From: Thamnaconus septentrionalis
Taxonomy: Eukaryota > Chordata > Actinopteri > Tetraodontiformes > Monacanthidae
Direction of reading: 5' to 3'
Length of the DNA: 64,000 bases
Assembly (NCBI GenBank): GCA_009823395.1
Contig: CM020506.1
Coordinates: forward strand, 422,001 to 486,000
Shown: positions 38,255 through 51,178 of the stretch, one piece after another
How positions within the stretch are numbered: the stretch's first letter is position 1
How the letters are laid out: each line of letters opens with the position of its first letter
Program-made: the position numbers and the translations under genes
The notes under the pieces: generated by a model
Database searches by the model: none
The model's input: the letters and a program-made list of their open reading frames with translations, nothing else
What the model was told of the DNA's origin: nothing

Positions 38255-40379
38255 ACTGTAGTACAACTGTAAGTATTGCTGAAAACAAAGTTAATTGCAA
38301 TGTGATGTCAATGAAATTAATTTCATGATACAATTTAGCAAGCAGGGCATTTTTACAAACTTCACACGAAAGCATGTTTGTCTTTTGGGAAAGAGCTCAT
38401 CAAAAAACCTATGGAAGCAGACGGCCCCTGAAAGAATACTTGGGCAGTGGAGTTTAAAGCGAACCAATCAGTTTTCTTGCTGCTGTTAAAGCCAGACATC
38501 AACAGTTTGTAGTGCAAGAAGAACTTGACATGTCACACACATAAATTATGTGACCTCATGGCTACTATTTTTGTGTGGTTCTTCAGGGGAGCTTGTGAAA
38601 GTGGCCTCCCCCCCCCTCTGTCTGAGGTTCGTTCTTGCTGCCTGTCATTGGTCGTTGGTCTTCAACCATTAACTAGTTGGGGAACTCATTTAGCCTAATG
38701 GGAATATGAAATTTGGCAAAAGTCTGAAGTGGAACTGGGCACAAAATGAAGCCGATTGGTTACACAATGCTACAACTCATTGGAAAAGTCTTCAGGTGAG
38801 AGTGTGGCAAAATGGATGTGCAAGAATTCCGAATTGGAATCTCATTTGAACCAGTTGCATTACATGCTTATTGCCAAACACTAACTTAAGAAATACTGGT
38901 AAAGTACACATTTAAAATACAATTAAAATGTAATACATCACTAGGGTTATTTGTCAGGCGGTCTGTAGTAGCCTTGATTTTCTCTGCACCAAAACCACGG
39001 AAGACCCAACCTCCTTAGTAAGAATGTTCCTATACACGAGAGGAAAAAAGGCAAACAAAACAAGCCTGAAGGAGTTTTCCCTTCAATGAGACCAAGTTTC
39101 CAAACCACAAACAGTTTGTTGGTTCAATTTGATAAATGTTCTGGTAACAGAAGGCCACACCATGGCTTTCTGTCTGAAATTCGATGGGAATTTCATTTCC
39201 CATGCGTTGAGAACAATCGTACTTATGTGGTTGATACAAACGCGTGCTGGAATGACATCACTGCAGTAGAAAGAGTGACTTCCAACTCCTTTACCTTTCA
39301 AATTTCAACTGGGTAAAGGAAACCCTATTCTGTCTATACGAATACGAGCCACAGTTGTCCCATTAAAGTGAACATCAGCCATAAGCCGGCTGGCTCCATT
39401 GAAACGACTTTCTTCTGAAAATGTGCAGCGTTTTTCCCGCCGAGCTGTGGTTCAGCTGGACTACCAAGCATAAAGAGCAGACTCCCTTCTGTGGTGATCT
39501 CATGGTTATATACTTATATGGCGACTAATGACCAGATCCAGCCAATCAACACAACAGCACAATCCAGAAAGTTTTCATTTTATTATTTCAAGACCAGTGA
39601 GGACATTTGGGGTTTAAATGAAATCGCTTGCACGCATATGCCCAAAAAGGAAACATCTGTTTAGGCTTCTCTAGTTTTGTCAACAGCAGTTTTTGTATAA
39701 AGTTGTAAAGGCTAACGGCGTCATAATAGAAATTGCAATATTCACGTACCGACCTTCTTTTGTCCTAGACTAAGCTAACTGCTTACCTAGCATAGAAGTA
39801 CCACTGCTTGGATTATGAGTCTGAATTCCTGCAGATCCATCTTGAAAAGCTCCAGCACAAATACTTTTAAGTTGGCCAAATGTGTAGGTTGGGAAGTATA
39901 GAATCAGCATCCTTTGTCAACAAAGGAAGGGAAAAAACAAAACAAAACAAACAAACAAAAAACAAAACAAGAAGCTGCTGTTTGGTGACATATTCTGATT
40001 CACAGAGAGGTGAAGAATGAGAAAACATTTCCACTATTTCTGATTGGTTTTGGCCAAAATTGACTTTCAGCCCCTTGTGTGTAACAGGATTATTATGGGC
40101 GTTCAAGTGTGTCAGATATCAACCAATTCCAACGATATGAAGGGGCATTTTCAGTGCTCGTGGACTCTGTTCCAACTGGACATGCAAAATACAGTCAGTG
40201 GGTCAGTTTGACTTTGCGTCTGGCACGTCACAGTAGCTAACTACCTATGAGACGTAGCTTCTCGCTTGTAGACGTCAGTCTTCACCCAATCTCCACTAAT
40301 TGGAAAGCGTTTTTTTTTGGAATGCAATAAACAAACAGTGACTCCATGAACTTTAAACAAGGCTAATTGTGAGCTGCAT

Positions 40380-40532
40380 ATGGCGAGCTCGTTATGGGGT
40401 TACTTCTTCCCATGGTTTCATATTCTGCTCTTGGGGTTCTTCAGCTCAAACTCCAAATACACAATGCATTGTTCTGGAAAACATCACAGCCTGCACCCCA
40501 GATTCCCAGCTTTCAAGGCCATTTGGAGGTAA
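40380..40532 (+). other. Short frame with signal-peptide-like N terminus, gene status doubtful
   Basis: An ATG at 40380 opens 50 codons starting MASSLWGYFFPWFHILLLGF, then FSSNSKYTMHCSGKHH. This is a plausible signal peptide followed by a basic segment. The stop TAA lies inside a strong donor-like sequence (GGAG then GTAAGA at 40529). A good acceptor-like site (TTTCTGTTTTTCACAATAG) ends at 40617, so a small intron of about 88 bases is conceivable, but joined frames stop soon after. It could be a chance frame or a remnant exon. Confidence 0.2.
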
Positions 40533-43500
40533 GAACGATATTTGCATCCAACTTGAGAAGAAATATTCAAATATTAAGCCCGTTTGGAACAACCTTCCTT
40601 TCTGTTTTTCACAATAGATGATGTTTGTAAATGATTTGTAAGAACATTGTTACCTCTGTCTTTCATGCAATGTGAGGTCTAGCAAGGTATTTTAAGGAGG
40701 TGAGATATATCTCTTTTTTTCATCCAGAAAACTTAGGATTCAACCAACCAAAATGTGTTTTATTGATGCACACAGATCAATGTCATCACATCTCAGTTTG
40801 TCTTTGTCTGAATTCGGGCTTCTTTGTCTCTCGGCTGAGGGGTGTTGGTGGGGGTTGGATGTATATTCTCCATCCAAGCCTGAGGGATGACCTCATGGGG
40901 CATGCAGCTGCCATCACTGTTCTCGCAGGAGTTAATAGGAACAGCATGTAGCCTCTGGAAAGGACTACCTCCTCCAGTCTTCATTGTTCTCGCTGTTCCA
41001 GCATTATAGAGCCAACTATCATCATTTTGAGCTTCAAAATTAATATCTTTATTATTATTACTTTCTTTTATTACTGACGGAAACCAGTTTTTTCCTCCAT
41101 CTTTCCCATTTTCCAGTTCAACAGCTGTATTTGAGACAATGCAGCAGAGTAATTTTATGGCTCCTAAGAAGGTAGCTTCTATGTTAATGCTCAAGAGCGG
41201 CAGCTATTCTCTACTTTTTGCTCGACGCTCGGGCGTCTTTCAACTCATTGTACCACATCTCCACTTTTTCTATTCTTTCATGCCCACTGCACTCCTTCTT
41301 TTGCTATTGAAATGATAATAAATGGTGTGGAATTGCATTTCAAGGATCACAGAGAAGAATTCAGCAGACAGACGTGAGTTGCGATGGTATTTGTTCCAGT
41401 TTGCCTTGCTGGATGATGCAACTTGCTGCACTTTCCACTGCTGCAACTATATTTCTTTCTTACACTTTTATATCAGGTTTAATTTATTAACAGTTGCTGA
41501 CATTGAATAAAATATTTGACGGAATTATAGTTGTTCTCAATCCAAATTTTACCCCATTTAGCATCAGGAATTTGCTGCTTCAGTGGAGAAATTTTTACAG
41601 TTTTACCTAATCATAAAAAAGGAATAGTTTATTCCAAAACCTTTTCCCAATAGATAAATATTAAATGCAAATAAGTTAAGTATCTAATATAGTATATCAA
41701 AACAATAAGAAAAATAAGAAAAGTAGTTTATATATAAGTAATATAGTCCATCTTTCCACAATGCCTGCAGAGAATGTCTATGAGTTGCTCTGTCGTCTCC
41801 TCACTGCTGCTGCTCCGTCTCCTTCACTGTGAAATCTATTGTGTTGCCTGCTGCCTGTGCATTCTCATGAAAACACTGTGCATCCAATCTGATATTCTAG
41901 TGCATGTGTGTGTGTGTGCGTGCGTGCATCTGGAATGCCTTGTGTAATGTGTGTGCCATATGACAGTTATTAATCAAGCGGCAGCATGCTCACCCACTAT
42001 CTGGGACCTGAATCAGACCACAGCTTGAACAGAGGAGAAAAAACAAAATCCAGCTGATGCAACAAACTCAATTCTCAGTTTTGTTCCTGAAATAAAACAG
42101 CAGGTCTGGGACACCACAAGTAAACCTTTGTTTTCTTTGTCTTTCTTTGTATCCCCCCCCCTCTCTCTCTCTGTCTGGGTGGAGAAACTTTTGGGCAAAC
42201 AACCATTACATTTCCCAAAGGAGGAATCCTACTGACTTGTGCGTCAGCCTGAATTTTCAGTCATTATTAGAAAAGTGACTCAGTCTCACTTCCTAATTGT
42301 TTTAGTGACATTTTTTAAGAAACCTGTTTTCTATATGACTTACCTACATATCTTATATTACGTAGCAGTCACCGTTAATGTAATACGTTGAGTTATGTTT
42401 CTTAAAATTTATTCCACCCATGCAGCCACTGACCCAATGTACTGAAAACACGCCAACTCATGTATCATACTACAGATGCAGATGTCTGCCGCTGTCATAC
42501 TCGGTTGAAGCTACAACGCCTTCAGTGAGAAATTCCGCTGCGTTTCATTTACAATGAGGGAAGCGGCCACACTGAGCCACCGTGTTTCTCCAACTCTCCA
42601 TCTTGCCGGGTTTTCACGATTTTATCTTGTTATCGGAGCTCATGTTCAGAGGTCTTTTCCAAGGGGAGATCAGTGGGTTGTATTTAAAGATAAGAAAAAT
42701 GGGAGTTTTTTTTTTTTTTTTAAACAGTGTGCAGTCTTACCCCTAGATGGTACTAAATTTTACACACTGGACCTTTAAGCTTTTGAAACAAAGAGAAAAT
42801 GTCATAACTTATAACCAGCATGTTGAGCAATGGGCTGCGTGGCTGCTGCATTTCATTATTTCATATTGTTGCTGTTGATAGTTGTGTGTCTAAGAGACCA
42901 GTGAAAACACAAGGGTGAAAGAAAAGGCCATTTTAATACACATAGAAGATATTGCTTCTTAAATGACACGACTAAGCAGAACATTAGACCAGATCCTTCC
43001 TCTCATCAACATTACAGTATGACGCAGTTCAAATAAATATTGATTTTTAGTTATTACCATTGACGGTGGAGCAAAACATGAAGTTGAATGTCGATGAAGC
43101 AGGACGGTGATTAGCCAGTCTGTCGCACCGTGGTGACTCCAGAAAAATGAGACGCTGCAACATGGTTTGCGCCTGACTTTCCGGGATTTTCCAGTAAAAT
43201 TCTGTACAAAGTGTAGTAGCTGAGACTGCCTCTCGGTGAATAAATGCTTTGCGCGAGGGCAGCCGCAAAGTTTAAACTTTAATATTTCTTTTTTTTTTTA
43301 AAAAAAGCAACAAAAAAAAAACAACTACAATTTTTGCTCTTTAATCATAGAATAACAAATAAACTGTGCTAATTAAAAGAGAAAGTAATGTGCGCATTGA
43401 AAATATCAGTTCATTTTTCAAAAAAGGAGAACCGTTTAAATGAATGTTGTTTTTTTTTTTAAATGATAGAACTTATATATATATTTAGAGTTTATATACA

Positions 43501-43595
43501 GATCTGTTTAAGGCAAGTTGAGAGTCATTGGAGACGTTGACTGCCAGATGTATTTTTTTTTTTTTTTTTAAATCCGCCTCCGGAGCGTCTCGCAA

Positions 43596-43725
43596 TTTTA
43601 TTTTTTTTTTCATTTTCTCGACCTGGTCACAAGCGGCCACCGTCGCGCGGCGGAAGCGTGGGAAGAAGCTGCCAGGAAACGTCCTCTCTGCCGACCGACC
43701 TCGGCTGCGTGTGTCACGGGCGTCC
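43596..43725 (-). other. apcdd1l: Probable proximal 3' UTR of apcdd1l
   Basis: After the minus-strand stop (43728-43726) the first poly(A)-signal-like hexamer on that strand is AATAAA, read as TTTATT on the plus strand near 43597. Longer 3' UTR forms are possible; a second TTTATT occurs near 42407. The surrounding T-rich plus strand makes the exact end uncertain. Confidence 0.4.
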
Positions 43726-46700
43726 CTAGAAGCGCAGCAAACACGCCGCCAGCAGGAGCAGCAGCGACAGCAGAGGCCCCGCCCTCCTCGTCCCGCTGCT
43801 GCTCGCCTCCAGCTGCACCTGCCGGCTGCTGGAGGAGCCTCCTGCTCGGTCGTGGCTCGGCGTCGGCGGCTGCGTCTCCCCCCCGCTGCCGCACAGCACC
43901 ATGGGGGGCTGGAAGGAGGTGGGCCTCCTGTGGGGCCGGTCGGGGCTGGAGCCGTCGGTGGGCCTCTCCCCGACGAAGAGCAGCGGCTGCCGGCGGTGGT
44001 CCAGCTCCACCTTGAAGAGCTCGTACTCCTTGTGCGGGAGCTTGACGCCCAGCAGCGCGCAGCCGTCCGTGGGGGTCACGTCCTGCTCGCCGCCCACCTC
44101 CCAGCGGCCCTTGCGCCCGCACTTGCCCCGCCGGGTGCCGTTGAGCAGCTTCGCCGTGGGCTCGTCCTCGGGCGTGACGCTCGCCCGGGTCACCTTGAAG
44201 ACCAGCTCGGTGGCGCCCGTCACTTTGCCCGAGGGGTTTCCCTGCGCGTAGTGTCCCGACGCCCTGAGCGTGAAGGTGGGCTGGGAGCAGCCGGGGTCGG
44301 AGTAGTGCCTGTAGACGCCCTCCCACGCGTGCTGACCCGGCTCGAAGGTGAAGTCCCGGCTGAGGAAGAGGACGTTCGGACGGGTCTCGCAGTGCCGGCT
44401 GACCCAGCGGCCGGCCAGGAGCAGCGGGGCGGCGGGACGGCGGGGCAACGCCGGGGGGCGCTGCTCCGAGGAGCGGTAGACTGAGGCGCAGACGGGGCAG
44501 GGGTGGACGTGGTGCTGCAAAGAGCGAGACTGGAGTCAGTGCAAGGATTAAAGAAAGCTATTAGGCCAGCGTTTTTACTCTCACGGTTTAATTTAGGTCT
44601 GGACATTTTTTTTGTATATTGAAATTAAATAAATGTCCAGGGTGTCACCCCAAGAGGCTCCAGCAGACCCCGTGACCCTGAATTTTGAATGAATGAAATT
44701 AAATAAATCCAATTTTTTATGAAAATATAGCCCAAGACTTGAAAATATTGAATTGAATTGTATTTCGATCATGTAAATGATAACTTGAAAAATATATTTC
44801 AGTTAGAGTTCAAGAAATTAAGAGTTTGCATCTAATTTTTATTTCAATTTTTTTGTTCAATTTGTTCAATTTTTCAAGTAAAGCTCAGTGTTTAACAACT
44901 TCTTTGCATTTGAAAATAAAAAATTGCAGCATCTTCTGGTTTGTACAAAATAACAAAGGTTGATGGTAAAGCTTTGCTTTCAGTTGTGCATCATCAGCAT
45001 ATCTCTGCATTGTTATTATTATATATATGCAAAACAAATGCAAATTTACTACACAACGCTCTTATTCCCACACTGTGGTGCACTTCCATGGACACATGGA
45101 TGTGTTTTGCGATCAGATCTCGGGAGCGTGGCTGGAAAAGCCCATGGTGAAGCTCACCATGGCGTTCTGCAGCGGCTCCTGGTAGCCTGTGGGCCTGTAC
45201 TGGGTCCTCTCCGTCCACTCAGTGTGGATGTCGCCCAGCAGCAGCTCCTGGACCTTCCCTCCGTGGTGGCCGTGCTGGTGCCGCGTCTCCACTCGCATCA
45301 GTCCCAACTCCATCATGGAGAAGCCCATGGCCGACAGACACGCCCTGCCTGCCCGGCTGTTGTAGAGCTCGAGGGGCCGCCCCACCGCCACCCTGTCCAG
45401 GGTGGGACCCACGCAGGAGGACGGCAGCCTGGAGGCCAGCCTCTGCTTGGCCGCCGGGCTGTGCACCACAATGGCCACCTTGCTGAGGTGGTGATCGGCC
45501 TTGGTGGCCCCGCGGGTGATCCAGGAGGCGTGGCGCAGCCGCAGCTTCCCCCGGATGCTGAGGGAGTAGGCGGGGTCCTCGCAGCCGCTGTCGGCGTAGT
45601 AGTGCTGCAGGGCCTGGAAGTGACGGGTAGGGTGGAAGCTGTAGGAGCGGGTGAGGAACTCGGGGCCCGGTCGGACTTCGCACCTGAGCACAGAGGAGAG
45701 AGACGGGGTGGAAAAAGTGTGCAAAGTCGAGGCAGGTGTTTGCAATCTGCCGTCCGTCGGGGCACAAAAACATAATTCTATCCCCCAGAAGGAGCCCGGA
45801 GGAGCCAAATACCAGGTACGATCTAATGTTAGGCCTTCCTCCAATGATATCAATCCCGTCATCTTGATGACTGATGAATTGGAAGGATTGTTTTCACCTA
45901 TTTAGCATTCCCACTGTTTCCATGTTTTCCAACATCAAGACTTAAACATATTTTTCATGCATTCATTTGTTTCTTTGGCTACGACTGAAGGCGAGAAGGA
46001 AACACCAAGCTGACATATTTTGACCGGGAGGCAGACTATTTGGTTCTGTTTACACTTCCATTAAGTCCAAACAGATATTTATGCTCAATATTTACTCTTT
46101 TTAAATTCTCCTTTGGCCCGTTCCAACACTTGGGGGAAATAGTTCTCTCTGGCCGCTAAATGGTCCATTATATTTGGCTATGGCAGGTTGCCCCACTGCA
46201 TGCTGGGGATGTTTTTCCACAAGTCACAACCTGACTCATCTGCTTTCAGAAACATTTTGCATAAATCATGTGAGCCCAGCGGCACATTTAAAACAAACAA
46301 CAGGCTGAGAACATCGAGACAATGGTGGCGAAGGGTTCGAATCGAACGTAGACCTTAAAGATCTTCACAAGTATTGGATCGTTTTTTTAAAATGACGCAC
46401 CTCGTTGACACCCACGTGCCGTCCACTTTCAGAGGGACCTCCGCCGTTATCTTCACTCTGTCCTGTAGGTGGCGGCACTGACAGCTCTGCTCCCAGGGCA
46501 GGCTGTGGCTGAGGTTGGAGGACCGGGCGAAGGTGCCGGTGGGCACCTCCCACAGTTTACTGCCAGTTCCGTCTGCAAACAGAGCTACAATGCAAGTGTG
46601 TGATCAGAAAAGAGTGAATGAAAACAAACTAGTTTAATGAAACTAATTTACCAACTTGTGGTTTGTGCAGTTTTTCAGGAAACACTAAAATATGAGAGGA

Positions 46701-49700
46701 GAAAGTGGGTTAAGCCAAAATGTCTCCATTCATGACTGTTCTTGGCCTCCTTCATTCGTCCACAAAGTCAATATTTACACTGTTTTGTAACATGAACAAT
46801 GTAAACTCTGGTTGAACCAAAAGTAAATGATTTTTTAAAAACTCATTTTTCTCTGCAAACCTTCGACGTATTTCTGCTCCATTTCACGCCAAATGACCAG
46901 GTGTCGACGCTGAAGGTAATTTGGGCTTTCGCTACAATCCCTCAGCTGCAACACCAGGTTTTTGAAGGTGGGCGTGCGTTCGTGCGCACAGCAGCCGTCA
47001 TGTCACGCTGGCGTCGAAGCCTCTTCTGTGAATTTCTCTCAGCGAGATAAAGCAAACAGCGGGTCGCTGACGGCAGCGGGCCGGTCCAGCCTGAAACATC
47101 TGTTGATGATATTGTTCAGACAGCACTTGGCGTGAAGGATGTTCTCACATGACTCTCTACCAAACACCGGCCGTTGGAGTTGAACTCAATGAAAGCATTA
47201 TTCACCCTCTAGTATTTGTTTATGTGACGCGTGCACGCCTGCAATCTGTCCGCCTGTCGCTGCTCGTCGCTGCTCGTCGCTGCGTCCGCCGTCGACGACA
47301 AAGCGGGAGGATTCTCAAGATCCCCCCACCACGGCTCAGGGAGCCCACAGGGCCCAGTCCTGGCACCCCGCACACTTTTGGCTTCACTTTCGCCTCCCAC
47401 AATAAGTGTGCGAGAGCGAAGTTCTCTTGGACGCCACTCCCCCCCGAACTCTCTCCTCCTCCTCCTCCTCTCACCTTCAATCACAACGGTGAAATTTTGC
47501 TTTTGCACGTTTTGTCGTAAGGTGCAAAAACGACAGAGCGCATAAAGTGGTGAGCTAAAACAGGTGCCAGAAGTGGGACTTTTGTTGCGATTGGACTGAA
47601 GCGAGCGACTCACTTCCAATCCCAAAACGATAGCGATCTTGTTTTGGAAGAAGAAAATGTCAAACAAGTCAGCACATCCTGTTTTCTTTATTCTCAGCGT
47701 GTCCTTGGACTCATCTCGCGCTCCTTGCCGGTTCCCTTCACCCTCGCATTCTTTCACTTCCTCGACTCTCTCCGGGATCCTCTGGGACGGACAACTTCAC
47801 GGGTGTAATCCCACCCCAATTTTCCCTGGTTTGGCTTCGGAGGCGCTCTGGGAGAAAATCACCTGTTGAGCTGGGAGTTGGTTGTTGCGCCACATCTTGG
47901 CTCGTTCGGTCAGAAAAAGAGAGAAAAAAAAAATGACCAAGGGTTTGGAAAGAATGCCTGCAGCTGATGTGGACGGCCGTTCTTTCAAAAATATTGAATA
48001 GATTTTCTCGCACAGGACACTGTTCAAAACCCACTGACTTGATTTACAGGCTGCTTTCACACACAGGGCCCAGTTGGCCTCGTTAATAGAGAAATCAGAT
48101 CTGGGCCGCTTCATGGCTGTAAGAGACACAGATGTGACTCCAGTCTAAACAGACATTGGACCAATTTTGAAATTCAGAGCGACTTTCACACCGACCTTGA
48201 TCATCATGGTTGTGCACTCTTCTACTGAACTATAGTCACAACTAACCATGGAGTCTGTTTCTGGAAGCGGTTGCTTTCCCGCTCACCCTCCACTGCACAG
48301 TGACTCGATAAAGGAAATTGTTTACCCTCACACCCGTACCATCTGCGTCCTGGTTTTCTTCAATCAACCTTCATTTGTACAGCGCTAAATCACATCTCAA
48401 GGAGCCTCAAAGCGTTTTGTGCAACCAGAAGTAAACCAACTAAACCCTCCAGGGCAGGATAGGTGCGACAGTCAGCCAGGAAAAACTTCCCTGTAGGAGG
48501 AAACCTCGAGCAGATCCAGACCACAGAGGACGGTCTTCTGCTTTGATTGGCTGAGGTGAAAAAGAAATACAAAAGATGTAGAGATGTTCTTCCATCCACC
48601 TGCATGGTAAGACAATGTTCTGCGTCATGTCCGTGACCATGTTCAAACTGGACTCCAATTTAAAGACAGTGTGAACGGCTGCATTAGAAGGAAATATGTT
48701 GAAGCTACATTCAGTAAAAAACTAGACCCAGAGAGAAACCGAATGTTTGCAACGTGAACACGGTTCTCACGCTCACTCGCACTCAGTGGTTCGAGGGAAA
48801 AAAAAAAAAAAAACAGTCCCAAGGACACTTGGACCCGCTAACCGCCGGGCTCAAAGCGCTGAAGCTCATGGCCGCTCTGCTTTTGTGAGCCCAGCTGCAC
48901 CATAAAAGCGCCTCCAAGATGGCAGCCCAGTGACGGACGTTTACGGGACTTGTTAATGTCAGATGGGACGGCCCGACTTTCCTCCCGCTCTTCCAAACTC
49001 CACAATCAAAGAATCGAATCCGAGCGTCCCTCCACCTGGTGCTCTCGCAAACACACACGTTTAGACTGTATGCAACCGCACTGTCGCAGGCCTCCGAATC
49101 CAGGTCCAAGCAAAAGGAACATTTCTTCCCCTGAGAGCCGCCTGTCAGTCTGCTGATATGATTCATCCTCCTTCTCCTCCTCATCTCCTCCCGCTGCCAC
49201 TGAAGTGCGCTTGCACTTTTCCCCATCCCGTCTGTGTTTTGTTTATTCTTCACGTCACCGCAGCCAGCCAGGGAAACCGGGGCCGTTTTGGCGCTTGATG
49301 CGGTCATATGAAAGCGGGATGAATTCATTCCCAGCGCTCCTGCAGGTCTACCTAGCCTAGCGCTCTGCATCCTTTGCAGCAGCGACGGATGCACAGAAAA
49401 GCTGCAGGCAGAGGCCACCTGGGTCTCTGTTTGAGATTTAGCTCTCGCAAAGGCATTTCTGCAGTGTTTCTGTCACCCAGGCCGCGGTGCCTGCCTTGGA
49501 TCTCGTTCCACTCGAGCATATGGTTGCATTTACTTTGAAAAAAAGGGAAGAAAAAAAGAAAGAAAGAAAGAAAAGAAAGAAGCAGTCGTAAAAGCGGAGC
49601 TTAGTAAAACTAAATTGCTCATCGAGGAGGTTTTTCTGAATTATTCCTCTACAAAAGAGCCTTTTCCAACCGCAAGTGAGGCGATGTCGTAATGCAAATG

Positions 49701-50983
49701 ATAATAATCCAATCCCCGTCTCAATTTGGAGGAGACGAGGGACCGTTTGTGTTGATTCGCTTCCTACTCAGACAGTCAGATAGCATTAGCTGTGCCCGCC
49801 AATGATTTCCGCTGATTTATTTTTCCACCTAAAACTTCCTGCTGTGGCAGTCCGCACCTCTCTGTCACTTTACAGGCCTCTGGACATGTTTTTTCTAGAC
49901 ACACTGTAGTTACTTTAACTCATAAAACCCCTATTAAAGCATAACACAGCATTAAAAGTACCTAGTATTTCAGGTAATACGGTGATCAGCACTGCTGCAA
50001 TAGATCCTGCTTACATGACTGTCAAATGATGTGAGACACAAACTCAAACCTGCTTTACACAATGCAAGAATGACTCTCAGTATCAGAAACGCTGGCAATA
50101 AAACTGAATTTTTTTCTTTGGTTAGACATCATAAAGAAAAGAAACTTTGCACACCAGTTTCCAACTAACTGCTGACCTCTTTTTGACAGGCGCCCTGAAA
50201 TACAACAGTAACAGTAAAATATATATCTCATAAAAAATCTCATAACGACAAACTTGCACCCAAGTTTATTTTTGGAGATCTGCTAAATTGGAACCATATT
50301 AATCAAGCAACAAACAAATGAAAAAAGAAATACTTCTGAGGCAATTACAGAATTCCTCTCTTGGCTGCTTCAACTTTGAAATTGGGACCAAATGTGTATT
50401 AAAGCTTATTGAAAGACACTGTAACAGCGAGACAGCATTGGCGAGGGGTCCGGCACTGGAGACCAGAGGATTTAAAGGTGGCTAAAGAGTCAAAAGTTTG
50501 CGAGAAACAGCAGCGTTCTGTCAGCCAAACACCAGGATGAAAATAAAAAAGTTGCATGTCCACATTCAGGCCTGTTTACACCCTGCTCAGTTTTAGCTTC
50601 TGTCTCATAGTGACTTCACTGACCGACTGAAAATGCTGGTGAGGAAAATGTTGCATCGTATCAGAACTTCAGTGCCTGATGAGCTCAAGCAGAAGCAGTC
50701 CAAGTAATTAAGGCCTTCACACACCAGCAATGGACAGACAGTGGAGGAAGTAATCTAATGTAATGTGATCTAATCTACTACTGCTGCTACTAATAAAAAT
50801 ATAATAATAATAATAATATTAATAATGATAGTAGTAACTATTTTCAATAATAACACATGTATTTATGTAGCAGAAGGTGTTTTCCAATTAGAATAAATAT
50901 ATCAAATATTTTAATATCGTCCTTCCCAACCCTGCCACTGCTGTGTCATCATTCTGCCACATGAGGGCAGCACAGCAGCCCTC

Positions 50984-51032
<49 letters not shown>

Positions 51033-51134
51033 CTGCACGGTCTGTCTGTCATCACCACCAACACCAACACTGCCGATGCCTCAGCCAACAGATGACCGGC
51101 CAGAGTAATCTACCCTTCTATGAACCGCGTGCGT

Positions 51135-51178
<44 letters not shown>

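Larger units (their letters stand above)
36931..43595. other. Intergenic region between the 3' ends of vapb and apcdd1l
   Basis: About 6.7 kb, mostly AT-rich. It contains a hAT-like element (38073-38254), an A/C-rich run (about 39930-39970), a short frame with a signal-peptide-like start (40380-40532) and poly-T tracts (42706-42721, 43449-43460). The 149-codon frame at 37254-37703 shows no domain. No RNA gene was recognised. Confidence 0.55.

Noticed and set aside
43528..44484. 318-codon plus-strand frame opposite apcdd1l exon 4, and similar long frames on both strands at 44.9-45.9 kb
   Set aside because: They overlap the real minus-strand exons, are Ala/Arg/Pro-rich shadows of high GC content, and have no independent domain.
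46325..46350. tRNA B-box-like GGGTTCGAATC
   Set aside because: No A box at the right spacing and no cloverleaf around it; at most a SINE remnant.
47209..47757. 182-codon minus-strand frame
   Set aside because: Low-complexity GGGE/RR segments derive from a CTC-rich run; no domain or splice context.
48783..49418. 211-codon minus-strand frame in apcdd1l intron 1
   Set aside because: No recognisable domain and low-complexity ends (a poly-Phe run from an A/T tract). A long frame in GC-balanced sequence can arise by chance.
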